This document shows positions 25,302 through 33,937 of a stretch of 64,000 nt of DNA, piece after piece. Every line of letters starts with the position of its first letter. Position 1 is the first letter of the stretch. The translations under genes and the position numbers were made by a program. Source of the stretch: an uncultured bacterium (GTDB lineage: Bacteria > Desulfobacterota > Binatia > UBA1149 > CAITLU01); assembly GCA_903893315.1 (NCBI GenBank), contig CAITLU010000013.1, forward strand, positions 91,026-155,025, in the 5' to 3' direction. Below the pieces are notes generated by a model. The model had not been told where the DNA came from. It was given only the letters and a program-made list of their open reading frames with translations, and did not search any database.

Positions 25302-27443
25302 ATGACCGAACGATCGACCAATCTTCTGCGCGTTGCCATCGGGGCGGCCGTATCAATAGCGCTGGCTTCAGGCCCGGCCTCGGCCGCGCTCTCGCTCAGC
25401 CCCGATGCGGTCAAGTGCCGTGCCGCCGTCTCCAAAGCCTACGGCTCGCTGATCGCCACGACCGGAAAGACCCTGGCGTCGTGCCACAAGAGTCGCGACT
25501 TGGGCAAGATAACCCTTGCGGACTGCAACAACTTAGCTGACCCGGCTGTCGATCCAAAGGGCAAGATTCTCACTGCCCAGACCAAGCTCACCGACGCGTT
25601 TTCCAAGTCCTGCAGCGGTCTGACCGAGTTGATGGCGCCGGACTTCTACCTGTCATGCCCCGAGCCATGCGGTACCGCTCTCGCCATGCCCAACCCCATG
25701 ACCAACCTTGGACAGGTCGACGCCTGCCTGCGCTGCGCAGGCCCGCAGATGGTGGCCAGCCTCTACGAAACAGCGCTCGGCTCGCCGGCCGTGCCGGTAT
25801 CCAAAGAAGACGGCAAGTGCCGCGGCGCGATCGCCAAGGGCTATCAGAAATACCTGGATACCCTGGTCAAGGGACGCCAGTCCTGCCAGGGCACCGCGGA
25901 CAAGGCCGGCACCACTTCGGTCACGGCGTGCTCGACCGCCGATCCCAAGGCCAAAGGCGCAGGCGCGCTCGTCAAGGCCAACGACGGCATCGACAAGTCG
26001 TGCGCGGCCGCGAACGGGAGCACCGTCGACTCCTGCGCATCGGACAACTTGGGCAACCTCAAGACCTGCCTCGGCAACGGTTTCGCGGCGACCGCCGGCT
26101 CGGGATTCACGACCGCCTACGAACTGCCCGCCACGATCTGCCCGACCAGCATCCAGACGATCATCCACGCCGGCTGCAGCACCGACAACAGCTTGGCCCC
26201 CGGCTCCGCGTGCCAGTCAGGAAGGCCGACCGCAACAACGCTGTCGGTAGGCTGGACAGGGATCGCCCACGGCGCCGACGTCCCTGACAATTACTCGATT
26301 TCCGCGGCGCTCGACTGCCCGGGCGGCACGGCGGGAGCCTGCGGGGATTGCACGATCACCGGCGTCTCTTCCGCCGATCCGCAGCACGCAAGCTTCCTGC
26401 GTTGCAAGTGGGATCCGTCGACTCCATGCGACACGCCTTTCGCCAACAACCCGGCCTGCCCGAGCGGCGGGTTGTGCACTTACTTCCTCGGCGCACCGCT
26501 GGCGCTGTCGTCCGGCGGCGCGTTCAGCTGCTCGCTGAACGCCTTGGCCACCGACATCACCGGTACGGCCAACCCCGATGCCGGCAGCAGCACGCTCAAC
26601 CTCGATCTGAAAACCATCACCGCGACCGGAGAGAGCCAGGTGCAGCCCTGCCCTCTGTGCATCGGGGACACGACGCCGCAGGACGGCATAAAGAGCGGCA
26701 CCTGCCTGGGAGGCGCCAAAGACGCCGCGTCCAACCCCGGCTGGACCTGCGACGTGCAGGCCTTCGACCTCACCTATTCGGGCGTCGATCCCGCCCACAG
26801 TGGGCCCAGCCTCGACTGTCCGTCAGCCCCGGCTGGGAACATCAGCGGCGCGGGACTGGTCATCAAGCTGGGGTTGACCACCGGCGATTCGAGTCTCGGG
26901 TTTAACAACGCGTGCGACGCACCGCACGGGGGTCTCGCATGCGCCTGCGGCGTATGCACGGGGAACACCTCGCTGCCCTGCCGCGACAACGCCGAATGCA
27001 CGGCCGCCGGAGCGGGGACCTGCACCAGTTACGGCGGCGGCATCGCGTCGCCTCGTGAGCCCAACGGCTGCTCGGGCTACACCTGCGACGATATCGGCGC
27101 GGCTGACCGTGGAGAGTGCGCCATTGCCACCTCGGTCGACAACTACTGTGACGGATTCATGCGAGCCAACGGCGGCGGCGTCCTGAACTGCCTTGACAAC
27201 GACAGCTGCCACGCACTCGACACGGCTTGCCCGGGCGGAAGTTGCGGAACTTGCACCCACCCGCAGGTACGTAGCTGCTTCCTCAATCCGATTGTCACCA
27301 ACGGCACCCCGGATACCCACAATCCGGTGCTCGCAGGCTCGTTCTGCCTGCCGCCGACTTCCAACAACTCGATCAACGTGACCGTCGGCTCACCGGGCCC
27401 CGGCCTGATCAAGATCAATCCGGTAGTCCACCTCGGCTACTGA
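25302..27443 (+). CDS. Large secreted cysteine-rich protein, paralog 1 (GWTG/PLPLSS family)
   Basis: 713 residues. ATG 25302 is preceded by AGGAGGAG. Signal peptide about 1-28 (ASGPASA). Residues 30-270 hold two helical repeats with spaced cysteines (KCRAAVSKAY..., KCRGAIAKGY..., each ending in DKSC or SKSC). From about residue 305 comes a beta-rich module: SVGWTGIAHGADV, then PLALSSGG, QPCPLC, a GNISGAGLVIKL strand and finally FCLPPTSNNSINVTVGSPGPG at the C-terminus. Short C-x-x-D-x-x-C repeats lie between. The same ordered motifs recur in the proteins at 27741 and 33938. No enzymatic motif is seen. A disulfide-stabilised extracellular or surface protein is inferred; I know no named family. 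Confidence 0.8.
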   Translation: MTERSTNLLRVAIGAAVSIALASGPASAALSLSPDAVKCRAAVSKAYGSLIATTGKTLASCHKSRDLGKITLADCNNLADPAVDPKGKILTAQTKLTDAFSKSCSGLTELMAPDFYLSCPEPCGTALAMPNPMTNLGQVDACLRCAGPQMVASLYETALGSPAVPVSKEDGKCRGAIAKGYQKYLDTLVKGRQSCQGTADKAGTTSVTACSTADPKAKGAGALVKANDGIDKSCAAANGSTVDSCASDNLGNLKTCLGNGFAATAGSGFTTAYELPATICPTSIQTIIHAGCSTDNSLAPGSACQSGRPTATTLSVGWTGIAHGADVPDNYSISAALDCPGGTAGACGDCTITGVSSADPQHASFLRCKWDPSTPCDTPFANNPACPSGGLCTYFLGAPLALSSGGAFSCSLNALATDITGTANPDAGSSTLNLDLKTITATGESQVQPCPLCIGDTTPQDGIKSGTCLGGAKDAASNPGWTCDVQAFDLTYSGVDPAHSGPSLDCPSAPAGNISGAGLVIKLGLTTGDSSLGFNNACDAPHGGLACACGVCTGNTSLPCRDNAECTAAGAGTCTSYGGGIASPREPNGCSGYTCDDIGAADRGECAIATSVDNYCDGFMRANGGGVLNCLDNDSCHALDTACPGGSCGTCTHPQVRSCFLNPIVTNGTPDTHNPVLAGSFCLPPTSNNSINVTVGSPGPGLIKINPVVHLGY

Positions 27444-27491
27444 GCCGCACGGTAAGCACCACAGGCCCCGGAACGACGCAGGTCGTTCGCC

Positions 27492-27529
27492 AAAGAACCC
27501 CCGGGCGCGAAAGCGCTCGGGGGTTCTTT
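27492..27529. terminator. Rho-independent terminator with GAAA loop
   Basis: AAAGAACCCCCG-GCGC, GAAA tetraloop, GCGC-CGGGGGTTCTTT, followed by C and mixed bases. It follows the 25302 gene. Confidence 0.82.
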
Positions 27530-27570
27530 CGTCTCGAGGCACCTTTCGCGTGAAGAAGAGGAGTTCCATC

Positions 27571-27600
27571 TTGACATAAGCCCTGCCTACTCCGTAGGTT
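27571..27600 (+). promoter_or_regulatory. Promoter candidate for the 27741 gene
   Basis: Perfect TTGACA (27571-27576), 18-base spacer, TAGGTT (27595-27600), giving a leader of about 135 bases before the ATG. It matches the element upstream of paralog 1. Confidence 0.5.
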
Positions 27601-27740
27601 GGGCCCGCTCGCGAGAGGGAAAGAAAATCCCGCGGGAGTTTTTGCGAATTTACCGGCCTTGCCCAGGGCGCTGGTGCCTCGGCCGGAGTTCAAGTTGTGC
27701 TCGTTATGTTTCAAACAAGCCCAGGAGGGAGGAGCAACTT

Positions 27741-30700
27741 ATGAAAATACGAACGATGGCCAGCAAGAGTTGGATGGCAACGACGGTCGCCGTCCTTCTG
27801 ATGGCCGGGGCGTCGACGTCGTACGGCGCCGCCTTGAACACCAAGATGGAAGTCAAGTGCTTCGACGCACTTGCCAAGGCGGCGAGCAAGCACCAGGCAG
27901 CAGTCGCCAAGGCGATGGCCAAGTGCCGCGACGGCGTGATCGCCGGAACCATCCTCACCAGTTGCCCCGACAGTACCGCGCAGGCGGCAATAGAAAAGTC
28001 CGCGGCATCCATCACCAAGGGCATCGTTGCGAAGTGCAAAAGCACTTGCAGCATTTCGGGCGCGGATTGTATCGACAACCTGTTCTGCCCTCCCAACGGC
28101 GCAACCCCTGAAAACTGTACGGCGGGCGCCAAAGCCCTGCCGTTCCACTCTTCCGCAATGGGCTTTCCGGGTTCCTACTGCGAAGCCGTCATCGGCGGCA
28201 AGCTGACCGACGGTAACGGGTTGGGCAAGTGTATTGCCGGACTCGGAACGATGAACGGCGACCGCGTGATCGGTCTCGTCTACGGTTCCCTTGACCACTC
28301 GACGGCACCCGGCAAGGACGCTTCCAAGTGTCTGGCGGCGATCGCCAAGGCCCTGCCGAAGTCTGCTGGAAAGATGACCGGAGCAGTGGCCAAGTGTCGC
28401 AACACCCAGCTCGGCGGGGATCCCGCGGTGATGGGAGCGAACGACTGCCCGACTGCAGACGTGAAGACGGCCGAGAGCCTGGCGAAGGAAGTAGTGTCGC
28501 TCGAAGGTACGATCGACAAGTCCTGCACCAACGCAACGATCCAGGAACTCGACATATGCAACGCGGGCGTGGGCGGAATCACCACCCTCGCGGACGCCAA
28601 GATCTGCCTGGACAGGGTGCTGAGCGAGTCGGCCTACTCCACCGCCAACGCCGAAGACCGCGAGTATGTGGACATCAGTCTCGTCAACGCGGCTTACCCT
28701 TCCACCACCACGCCGCGTTGCGGTGACGGGCTCGTCAACCAGATCCCGAGCCAGTTCTTCCGCAGCGGAGAGGAGTGCGACGGAGCCGACGACAGCGCGT
28801 GCCCGGGCCACTGCATCGCGCCGGGCGACGTGTACCAATGCACGTGCTCGACGATCAAGCGCATGCAGACGTTCGCGACCGGTGCGACCGCCGACCTCGA
28901 CAACGGCTGGAGCGGCGCATCGCACAACTCAAAGGTGACCCAGGGCGCGGGCTTCGTCGCCGATGTCGATACTTCGAGCTGCAACTGCAGCGAGTTCGAC
29001 GCGACCGACAAGGCCACCTGCGTCGCGGGTCACTCTACGGATCCGGTCTGTGACGTGCACGGCTCGATGGGTCCGCGCTGCAGTTATGCCCCGTACGACG
29101 GGATCGCCTGCGACGTTCACGGCAACAACAACGGCGTCAACAACAACCAGGATTGCCAGGTCTGCGACGAGAACTCGACCAACGCCGGCGACTGGTGTCA
29201 GACCGAGTTGGATTGCGGCTCCCAGTGCTTCAGCCCAGCCGGCGCGGTCACCGGACTCTGCGAGAAGCAGAGTGACTGCACGGCCCCGGATATCTGCCGG
29301 GGACGCTGCGACAAGGAAAGCGGCTACTGCAACATCTTGAGCAACGGCGGCCCGCTGCCGCTGTCGTCGCAGGGCACCTCGGTCTGCGTCAATGTCCAGT
29401 ACTTCAGCGACGTCACCGGAACGCGCAACATCGTCACCGGCGAACACGCGCTGTTCATGCAGATGCGGTCGGTTACATTCCTCGCCCAGAGTTCCTCGCG
29501 GCCCTGCCCTATATGCGGCGGTTTCTGCACCGCTCCGGGAACCAAGATCGGCGAGATCTGCGAAGGAACGTGCTCGGGTCCTTCCTCCGAGTGCCGCGGA
29601 GGCGTCAACAAGGGAACTGCCTGTGCCAGCAACACCGATTGCCCGGCTTCAAGCTGCCAGGGCATCGCCTGCCGCTTTGACAGCGACTGCACCACCGATC
29701 CTGGCGCGACCTGCGACGCCGCGTCTCCCGAATGTCTGGGTAACGATTGCCAACTCTCGCTGATGTGCGCCGGCGGCGACAAAAACGGTCGCGCCTGCCG
29801 CATTGAATCCGAGACGGCGTTCGGAACCACGTCTGCTGATTGCCCGCCGCCGGTGGCAACCAACATCAGCGGCTCGGGCCTGGCCATCCACTACTGGCCG
29901 CTTACCAGCGAATCCGTTGAGTTGGAGAACCCCGGGACCTGCGACACACCGGGATACGAGAACCTCAACGGCTGCTACTGCGTGAGCGGTGGCGGCGGCA
30001 CCCGCAACCTGCCCAACCGCTGTGCTCCCGCTTGCACTGCGGCGGGCGCCAACTACGGTCGCGGCTGCGCCGGCAACTACACCACCTGCGACGGTGGCAC
30101 TGAGGATGGGGCGATCTGTGACGAAGACAGCGACTGCTCGGGAGGCGGCCACTGCACGGCCAACCCGACCACGTGCTACGGCGGCACCAACGACGGCGGC
30201 GCATGCGCGGATGACGGTAACTGCCCCGGCGGTTCCTGCGCCGACGCCTGCTCGGGAGGCATCTGCACGAAGCTGTGCAAAGAGAAGGGAGTCTGCTCCG
30301 GCGGCGCCAACAACGGCCTCGGCTGCAGCGTCGCGTATGCCTGCCCCGGCGGAACCTGCGTAGTTACCGATCCGGAAGAAGGCGCCTGTGCGGCCGGACC
30401 GAACTGGTTCCACTGCAGCGGCCCGGGATGGGAATACCGCACTTGCTCGCCTGATTACCAGGGAACGCAGAATGGCTGCGAAAACGGCGTCGATAACATT
30501 CCTCACACCGACGACGACTTCGTCGGCGCCGATACCTGCATATCGGACGTTGCTAACTGCTTCGTCAACAACGGCCATGCGGAGGGTGGTGACACCCTGA
30601 ACGGCCAGGGAGACCCGACCAACACCAAGTCGGCGACGGTCTTCTGTATTCCGGCCAGTTCGAGCGACTCGGTCAACGCGACTGCAGGGTTGCCTGGCCC

Positions 30701-30755
30701 CGCCCGCCTGCGCCAGAAAGGCCTGGTGGTTCCCAACTTCACCTCGCTGCCCTAA
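27741..30755 (+). CDS. Large secreted cysteine-rich protein, paralog 2 (GWTG/PLPLSS family)
   Basis: 1004 residues from ATG 27741 with GGAGGGAGGAG upstream. Signal peptide about 1-30 (AGASTSYGA). Residues 35-300 hold helical cysteine repeats like those of paralog 1 (VKCFDALAKAA, SKCLAAIAKAL, DKSC). A DUF4215-like CGDGLVNQ ... GEECDG segment follows near 328. The GWTG-type module (LDNGWSGASHNSKV) is near 385, PLPLSSQG near 535, SRPCPICGG near 588 and NISGSGLAIHYW near 710. Three tandem C-x-G-G-x-[ND]-[DN]-G repeats span about 783-875. The C-terminus has FCIPASSSDSVNATAGLPGPA. No catalytic signature. Expected to carry many disulfides, so it is a natural client of the VKOR-DsbA protein encoded at 40075. 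Confidence 0.8.
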   Translation: MKIRTMASKSWMATTVAVLLMAGASTSYGAALNTKMEVKCFDALAKAASKHQAAVAKAMAKCRDGVIAGTILTSCPDSTAQAAIEKSAASITKGIVAKCKSTCSISGADCIDNLFCPPNGATPENCTAGAKALPFHSSAMGFPGSYCEAVIGGKLTDGNGLGKCIAGLGTMNGDRVIGLVYGSLDHSTAPGKDASKCLAAIAKALPKSAGKMTGAVAKCRNTQLGGDPAVMGANDCPTADVKTAESLAKEVVSLEGTIDKSCTNATIQELDICNAGVGGITTLADAKICLDRVLSESAYSTANAEDREYVDISLVNAAYPSTTTPRCGDGLVNQIPSQFFRSGEECDGADDSACPGHCIAPGDVYQCTCSTIKRMQTFATGATADLDNGWSGASHNSKVTQGAGFVADVDTSSCNCSEFDATDKATCVAGHSTDPVCDVHGSMGPRCSYAPYDGIACDVHGNNNGVNNNQDCQVCDENSTNAGDWCQTELDCGSQCFSPAGAVTGLCEKQSDCTAPDICRGRCDKESGYCNILSNGGPLPLSSQGTSVCVNVQYFSDVTGTRNIVTGEHALFMQMRSVTFLAQSSSRPCPICGGFCTAPGTKIGEICEGTCSGPSSECRGGVNKGTACASNTDCPASSCQGIACRFDSDCTTDPGATCDAASPECLGNDCQLSLMCAGGDKNGRACRIESETAFGTTSADCPPPVATNISGSGLAIHYWPLTSESVELENPGTCDTPGYENLNGCYCVSGGGGTRNLPNRCAPACTAAGANYGRGCAGNYTTCDGGTEDGAICDEDSDCSGGGHCTANPTTCYGGTNDGGACADDGNCPGGSCADACSGGICTKLCKEKGVCSGGANNGLGCSVAYACPGGTCVVTDPEEGACAAGPNWFHCSGPGWEYRTCSPDYQGTQNGCENGVDNIPHTDDDFVGADTCISDVANCFVNNGHAEGGDTLNGQGDPTNTKSATVFCIPASSSDSVNATAGLPGPARLRQKGLVVPNFTSLP
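30087..30362 (+). repeat. Tandem cysteine/glycine repeats inside the 27741 gene
   Basis: Three in-frame units begin at 30087, 30174 and 30294 (residues 783, 812, 852). Each follows the pattern C-x-G-G-[TA]-[NE]-[DN]-[GN]-G/L..C ... C-[PS]-G-G-x-C. Degenerate copies occur earlier in the protein (about 29592) and in the paralogs. They look like small disulfide knots repeated along a stalk. Confidence 0.6.
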
Positions 30756-30790
30756 ACGAGGGCAGGGGGCCGGTACCCCGGCCTACGGTG

Positions 30791-30829
30791 TAAAAAGCCC
30801 GCGTCTCCGAAAGGAGGCGCGGGCTTTTT
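30791..30829. terminator. Bidirectional rho-independent terminator
   Basis: AAAAAGCCCGCG-T-CTCC, GAAA loop, GGAG-G-CGCGGGCTTTTT. It lies between the convergent 27741 gene and the PDZ gene ending at 30940. Confidence 0.88.
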
Positions 30830-30939
30830 GCTGTCTGTTTCTTACATGTCCCCGCTGGCGCGCCGGTCGAGGTCGGGGAGGCCGTTAACCAACCGGACTC
30901 GACGCCCGAACAAACCCGCATGAGGATCGGAGATATACC

Positions 30940-32067
30940 TCAGTGAGCAGCGGGGGCCGGCTTCTTGGCGGCAGGAACATCAGGAGCGAGCTTGTAGGAA
31001 TCGAGGTCTTCCTTCGGCTTCTTCTGGGCCGCGGCCGCCTTGCGCAGTTGGTCGTCCTTGTTCGACCAATCGGTAACCCTGGTCATCACGAAGCGGCCCT
31101 TGAATTCGACGTTTATCGGGAACGGGGCCGACGCCATCGCCACCGTGACGTAGGATCCCTCGATCCGCTGCGGCGTCACCGACTCGAAGCCGTACACGTC
31201 GATGATCTTGCCACCCGAAGACCCGCGGATCGGGTTGCCGTCCATGTCCATCAGCAACACCTGCTTGGAATCCTTCAGACCCTCATCCCCGGAAAGAGCT
31301 TCGTCGTAGCTCTCCGCAGCCACCAGGCGGTGCTTGCCCCTAAGGAACAGGGACGGGTTCCCCGCAGGCAAGGTTGCCCAGGAGTCCGCGAGCGACTTGA
31401 TGTCGGACGCCGAGGCCTGCCAGAACTCGTGGGTGCGCCGTGTTTCTTCCAGTTTGTCAGCGAAGGGCAGCGTCACGTCCAGCACCTGCACATCGGCCGC
31501 CTCGCTCCCGACAGCGGAGATTCCCTCCGTGCCAGCCTTGGACACCGAGTAATTGATCTTAATCAGACGCGCCGTGGTCATCCTGATGGCCGGACGGCGA
31601 ATGGTCAGTACAACCGTCGGTGGCAATGCCGTCAGGGCCTGCTCGAACGCGGCCACGTCGGACACCTGGGTCGAGTTCAGCTTGAACACGATATCGCCGG
31701 ACAGAAGTCCAAGTTCCGAGCATTTTCCGGCGTCGGTCAATTCCGTGATGACGACGCCCTTGGGGTGTTTGCCGGTGAGCGGCTCAAGTTCGGCAGGAAT
31801 TGGTCCCACCTTGAAGGGCACCGGACGTCCTTCGTCCGGATGTGAGTATTGAATACGGAACTCCGGAAGAATCTGCTGCACCGAGAGCCACACGCCGCCG
31901 ATGTCGCTCCCGACCGGACCTTCAACCGTAGTCTGCTGCATGAAAGCTCGGGCCCACCCGGGCAGGAGCAGAACTCCGATGGCACCGGCCACCGCCGCAG
32001 CAGCGGCCCGATCGTAACGACTGTGTCGGACGCGGGAATGCGAGAACGAAATGGAATCGCTTGGCAT
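30940..32067 (-). CDS. Exported PDZ-domain protein
   Basis: 375 residues. AAGGAGG four bases before ATG 32067 is a strong ribosome binding site. A positively charged start is followed by a hydrophobic stretch AAAAVAGAIGVLLLPGWARA (signal peptide or anchor, to about residue 41). A PDZ-like domain lies near 70-165 (GVVITELTDAGKCSELGLLSGDIVFKLN, then AFEQALTALPP). The C-terminal half is a separate mixed domain with GKIIDVYGFESVTPQR and a Lys/Ala/Pro-rich tail. No protease domain is present, so it is likely a periplasmic adaptor. It sits between cysteine-rich paralog 2 and the cohesin-like lipoprotein gene, pointing to a role in their folding or export (inference). Confidence 0.72.
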   Translation of the reverse strand: MPSDSISFSHSRVRHSRYDRAAAAAVAGAIGVLLLPGWARAFMQQTTVEGPVGSDIGGVWLSVQQILPEFRIQYSHPDEGRPVPFKVGPIPAELEPLTGKHPKGVVITELTDAGKCSELGLLSGDIVFKLNSTQVSDVAAFEQALTALPPTVVLTIRRPAIRMTTARLIKINYSVSKAGTEGISAVGSEAADVQVLDVTLPFADKLEETRRTHEFWQASASDIKSLADSWATLPAGNPSLFLRGKHRLVAAESYDEALSGDEGLKDSKQVLLMDMDGNPIRGSSGGKIIDVYGFESVTPQRIEGSYVTVAMASAPFPINVEFKGRFVMTRVTDWSNKDDQLRKAAAAQKKPKEDLDSYKLAPDVPAAKKPAPAAH

Positions 32068-32370
32068 GGAACCTCCTTGAGATGAAGTCGGGATACCGAA
32101 AAGCTTGCCGAGGTGCGCGAGGCACGCACTTTACCGCGGCGAAGCGACTTCCTATACGCGCTGATTCTCGCGCAAAGCAACTACCACAACGTGAACCGAA
32201 AAGGCTGAATGAAAGCCTGACCCTAGCTTGACAATTCGTCGGGCTCCCGGCTAAACGTAGCCGTCGTGGGCTGTTTCTTGGCCGGTCCGCCAGTGGTTTG
32301 ACGAGGGACTCGCATCGCTGGATCTGGCCTGTTCATCCGACCGAGACTGCAAAGCAAAGGAGTGGAATTC
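32068..32370. promoter_or_regulatory. Divergent intergenic region with two promoter candidates
   Basis: This 303-bp gap separates the PDZ gene (minus) from the lipoprotein gene (plus). Minus strand: TTGCTT (32180-32175), 18-base spacer, TATAGG (32156-32151). Plus strand: perfect TTGACA (32228-32233), 18-base spacer, TAAACG (32252-32257). No open frame with coding character or structured RNA was recognised in the rest. Confidence 0.5.
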
Positions 32371-33825
32371 ATGAATACTTGTTTTCGCAAGCTGGGGCTG
32401 AGTGTCCTGGCAATCACGCTGGCCGGCGTGATCGGCGGATGTGACGACCACGGCGGACTTATCCGCCTCTTCTTCGGTACCAACGGGGTTGGCGACTGCG
32501 ACCAGGTAACCGTAACGATCCGCCTCGACGCCGCCAATGCCCTCGTGGCCCGCGACAGTCAGGGAGTTGCTGAGTGCACGCTCGCCTCCGGACTGGCTGC
32601 GGATGGGTGCACCCTGAACCTCACGGAAGGCGAAGGGGAGCTCGTTGCTACCATCAGCAACTGTACCATTCCCGCAGTGAGCAACCTGATCAGCTGTCTG
32701 TTCAAGACGGCCGACATTTCCGAAATCCAGGCCTACACCAGCGCACAGTGCGAGTGCCAGGCGCCTGGCTGCATCGTCGATCCGCCGGTCTGCGTCAGCC
32801 ACGATGCCAATCCGACTTCGTGCGAGAATTGCACCAACGGCATCGACGACGATCACAACGGCTACACCGATTGTCAGGATCCGAACTGCAGCAACAAGCC
32901 GGTCTGCAACCCCGGTCCGACCACGACGACGTCGTCCAGCACGACGACCACGATACAGTCCAGCACCACGACGTCGACGACGATCACGACGACCACGACG
33001 TCGACGACGATCCCGCTGAATCTGGACTGCACCCTGGTGTTCCGCCTGAACGACGGTTCGACGGTCGGAGCCCTGCAGTGGGATACGGATTACAACAACG
33101 CGCCGGGGCAGTTTGTCGGTTCCGCCGGTAACGTGGAGTGCTCGGCGCTGCCGGGTGCCGGGGATGTCATCTTCGTCCCCAACGACAAGGAGAACCTGAA
33201 GGTCCTCACGATCGGCATGACGGGCACCACGCCCTTCACTGGCCCGGCCAATATCGCCGAGTGCCGGTTCAAGGCTTCGGTGGCGCCGGAGACTGGTAAC
33301 TACAGCATCACGGTCGTGGACGCCGCCGATGGCGAAGGAACGCCCATCTCCCCGCTGCCTCCGGTGATCATTTCGAGCATCAACTGCTCGGGACCGACCA
33401 CGACGACCACCACCGAGCAGGTAACGACTACGACCGACACCACCACCACCACCGTGGCGGCCGGTGGCAAGTACATTGTCACCTTCTCGCAGACCAACGC
33501 GACGACCTACGGGGCGCTGCAGCTCGAGGTCAACTACTCAGGCGCACCGGGCGGCTTCACCGGCACAGGCTCGACGGTTGTCTGCACCAAGCTGTCGGCT
33601 GCCGGCTCGGCCGCATACAACGACAACGAGGGCACCAAGAAACTCGGACTCGGCTGGATATCGGCCGACGGCTCTACCGGACCGCAGACGCTGGCCGTGT
33701 GCGATTTCGACGCCACCGCGACTCCGGTCGTGGCGAACTTCCCGGTAACCATCAAGGACGTCGCCGACATAAACGGTGATCCGGTCACGGTGACGATCGG
33801 AGTGGCCGTGGCACTTAAGCCCTGA
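32371..33825 (+). CDS. Lipoprotein with three cohesin-like domains and Thr-rich linkers
   Basis: 484 residues from ATG 32371 (AAAGGAG upstream). The lipobox VIGGC gives lipid-modified Cys24. Domain A (about 35-130) has the cysteine pair AECTLAS ... ISCLFKT. Next comes a Ca-binding-like Cys segment with NGIDDDHNGYTDCQDPNC, then a Thr/Ser-rich linker (about 184-214). Domain B (217-340) has VGALQWDTDY and VECSALP ... AECRFKA. A second Thr linker (343-361) leads to domain C (364-484) with YGALQLEVNY and VVCTKLS ... AVCDFDA. The x-A-L-Q-[FL]-x-[VL]-x-Y strand, GL-I/W-S strand and late I-T-V-x-D-A strand resemble cohesin domains. An outer-surface scaffold is inferred. Thr-rich linkers are typical O-glycosylation targets. 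Confidence 0.78.
   Translation: MNTCFRKLGLSVLAITLAGVIGGCDDHGGLIRLFFGTNGVGDCDQVTVTIRLDAANALVARDSQGVAECTLASGLAADGCTLNLTEGEGELVATISNCTIPAVSNLISCLFKTADISEIQAYTSAQCECQAPGCIVDPPVCVSHDANPTSCENCTNGIDDDHNGYTDCQDPNCSNKPVCNPGPTTTTSSSTTTTIQSSTTTSTTITTTTTSTTIPLNLDCTLVFRLNDGSTVGALQWDTDYNNAPGQFVGSAGNVECSALPGAGDVIFVPNDKENLKVLTIGMTGTTPFTGPANIAECRFKASVAPETGNYSITVVDAADGEGTPISPLPPVIISSINCSGPTTTTTTEQVTTTTDTTTTTVAAGGKYIVTFSQTNATTYGALQLEVNYSGAPGGFTGTGSTVVCTKLSAAGSAAYNDNEGTKKLGLGWISADGSTGPQTLAVCDFDATATPVVANFPVTIKDVADINGDPVTVTIGVAVALKP
32920..33012 (+). repeat. Low-complexity ACG/ACC tract encoding Thr-rich linker 1
   Basis: In-frame runs of Thr codons with Ser codons interspersed give a Thr/Ser-rich linker of about 31 residues in the 32371 lipoprotein. 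A second, shorter tract of the same type lies at 33397-33453. Such tracts are flexible, often O-glycosylated and prone to length change by slippage. Confidence 0.8.
33397..33453 (+). repeat. Low-complexity tract encoding Thr-rich linker 2
   Basis: Thr codon runs broken by Glu, Gln, Val and Asp separate cohesin-like domains B and C of the 32371 lipoprotein. Confidence 0.75.
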
Positions 33826-33870
33826 TCGACGTGAGACCTTGATCTCTCGTTAATCAAGTTAGTAACGACG

Positions 33871-33907
33871 GGGGGAGCCTTTCTCAGGAAAGGCTCCCCC
33901 TTTCTTT
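33871..33907 (+). terminator. Rho-independent terminator
   Basis: Perfect 13-bp stem GGGGGAGCCTTTC/GAAAGGCTCCCCC with TCAG loop followed by TTTCTTTT. It separates the 32371 lipoprotein gene from the 33938 gene on the same strand. Confidence 0.93.
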
Positions 33908-33937
33908 TGAAGCGAATCCCTGGAGGAGGGGACCTAG

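Noticed and set aside
32920..33453. ACG/ACC repeats considered as a CRISPR or satellite array
   Set aside because: The units are codon-level Thr runs inside a lipoprotein frame, with no regular spacer or repeat length.
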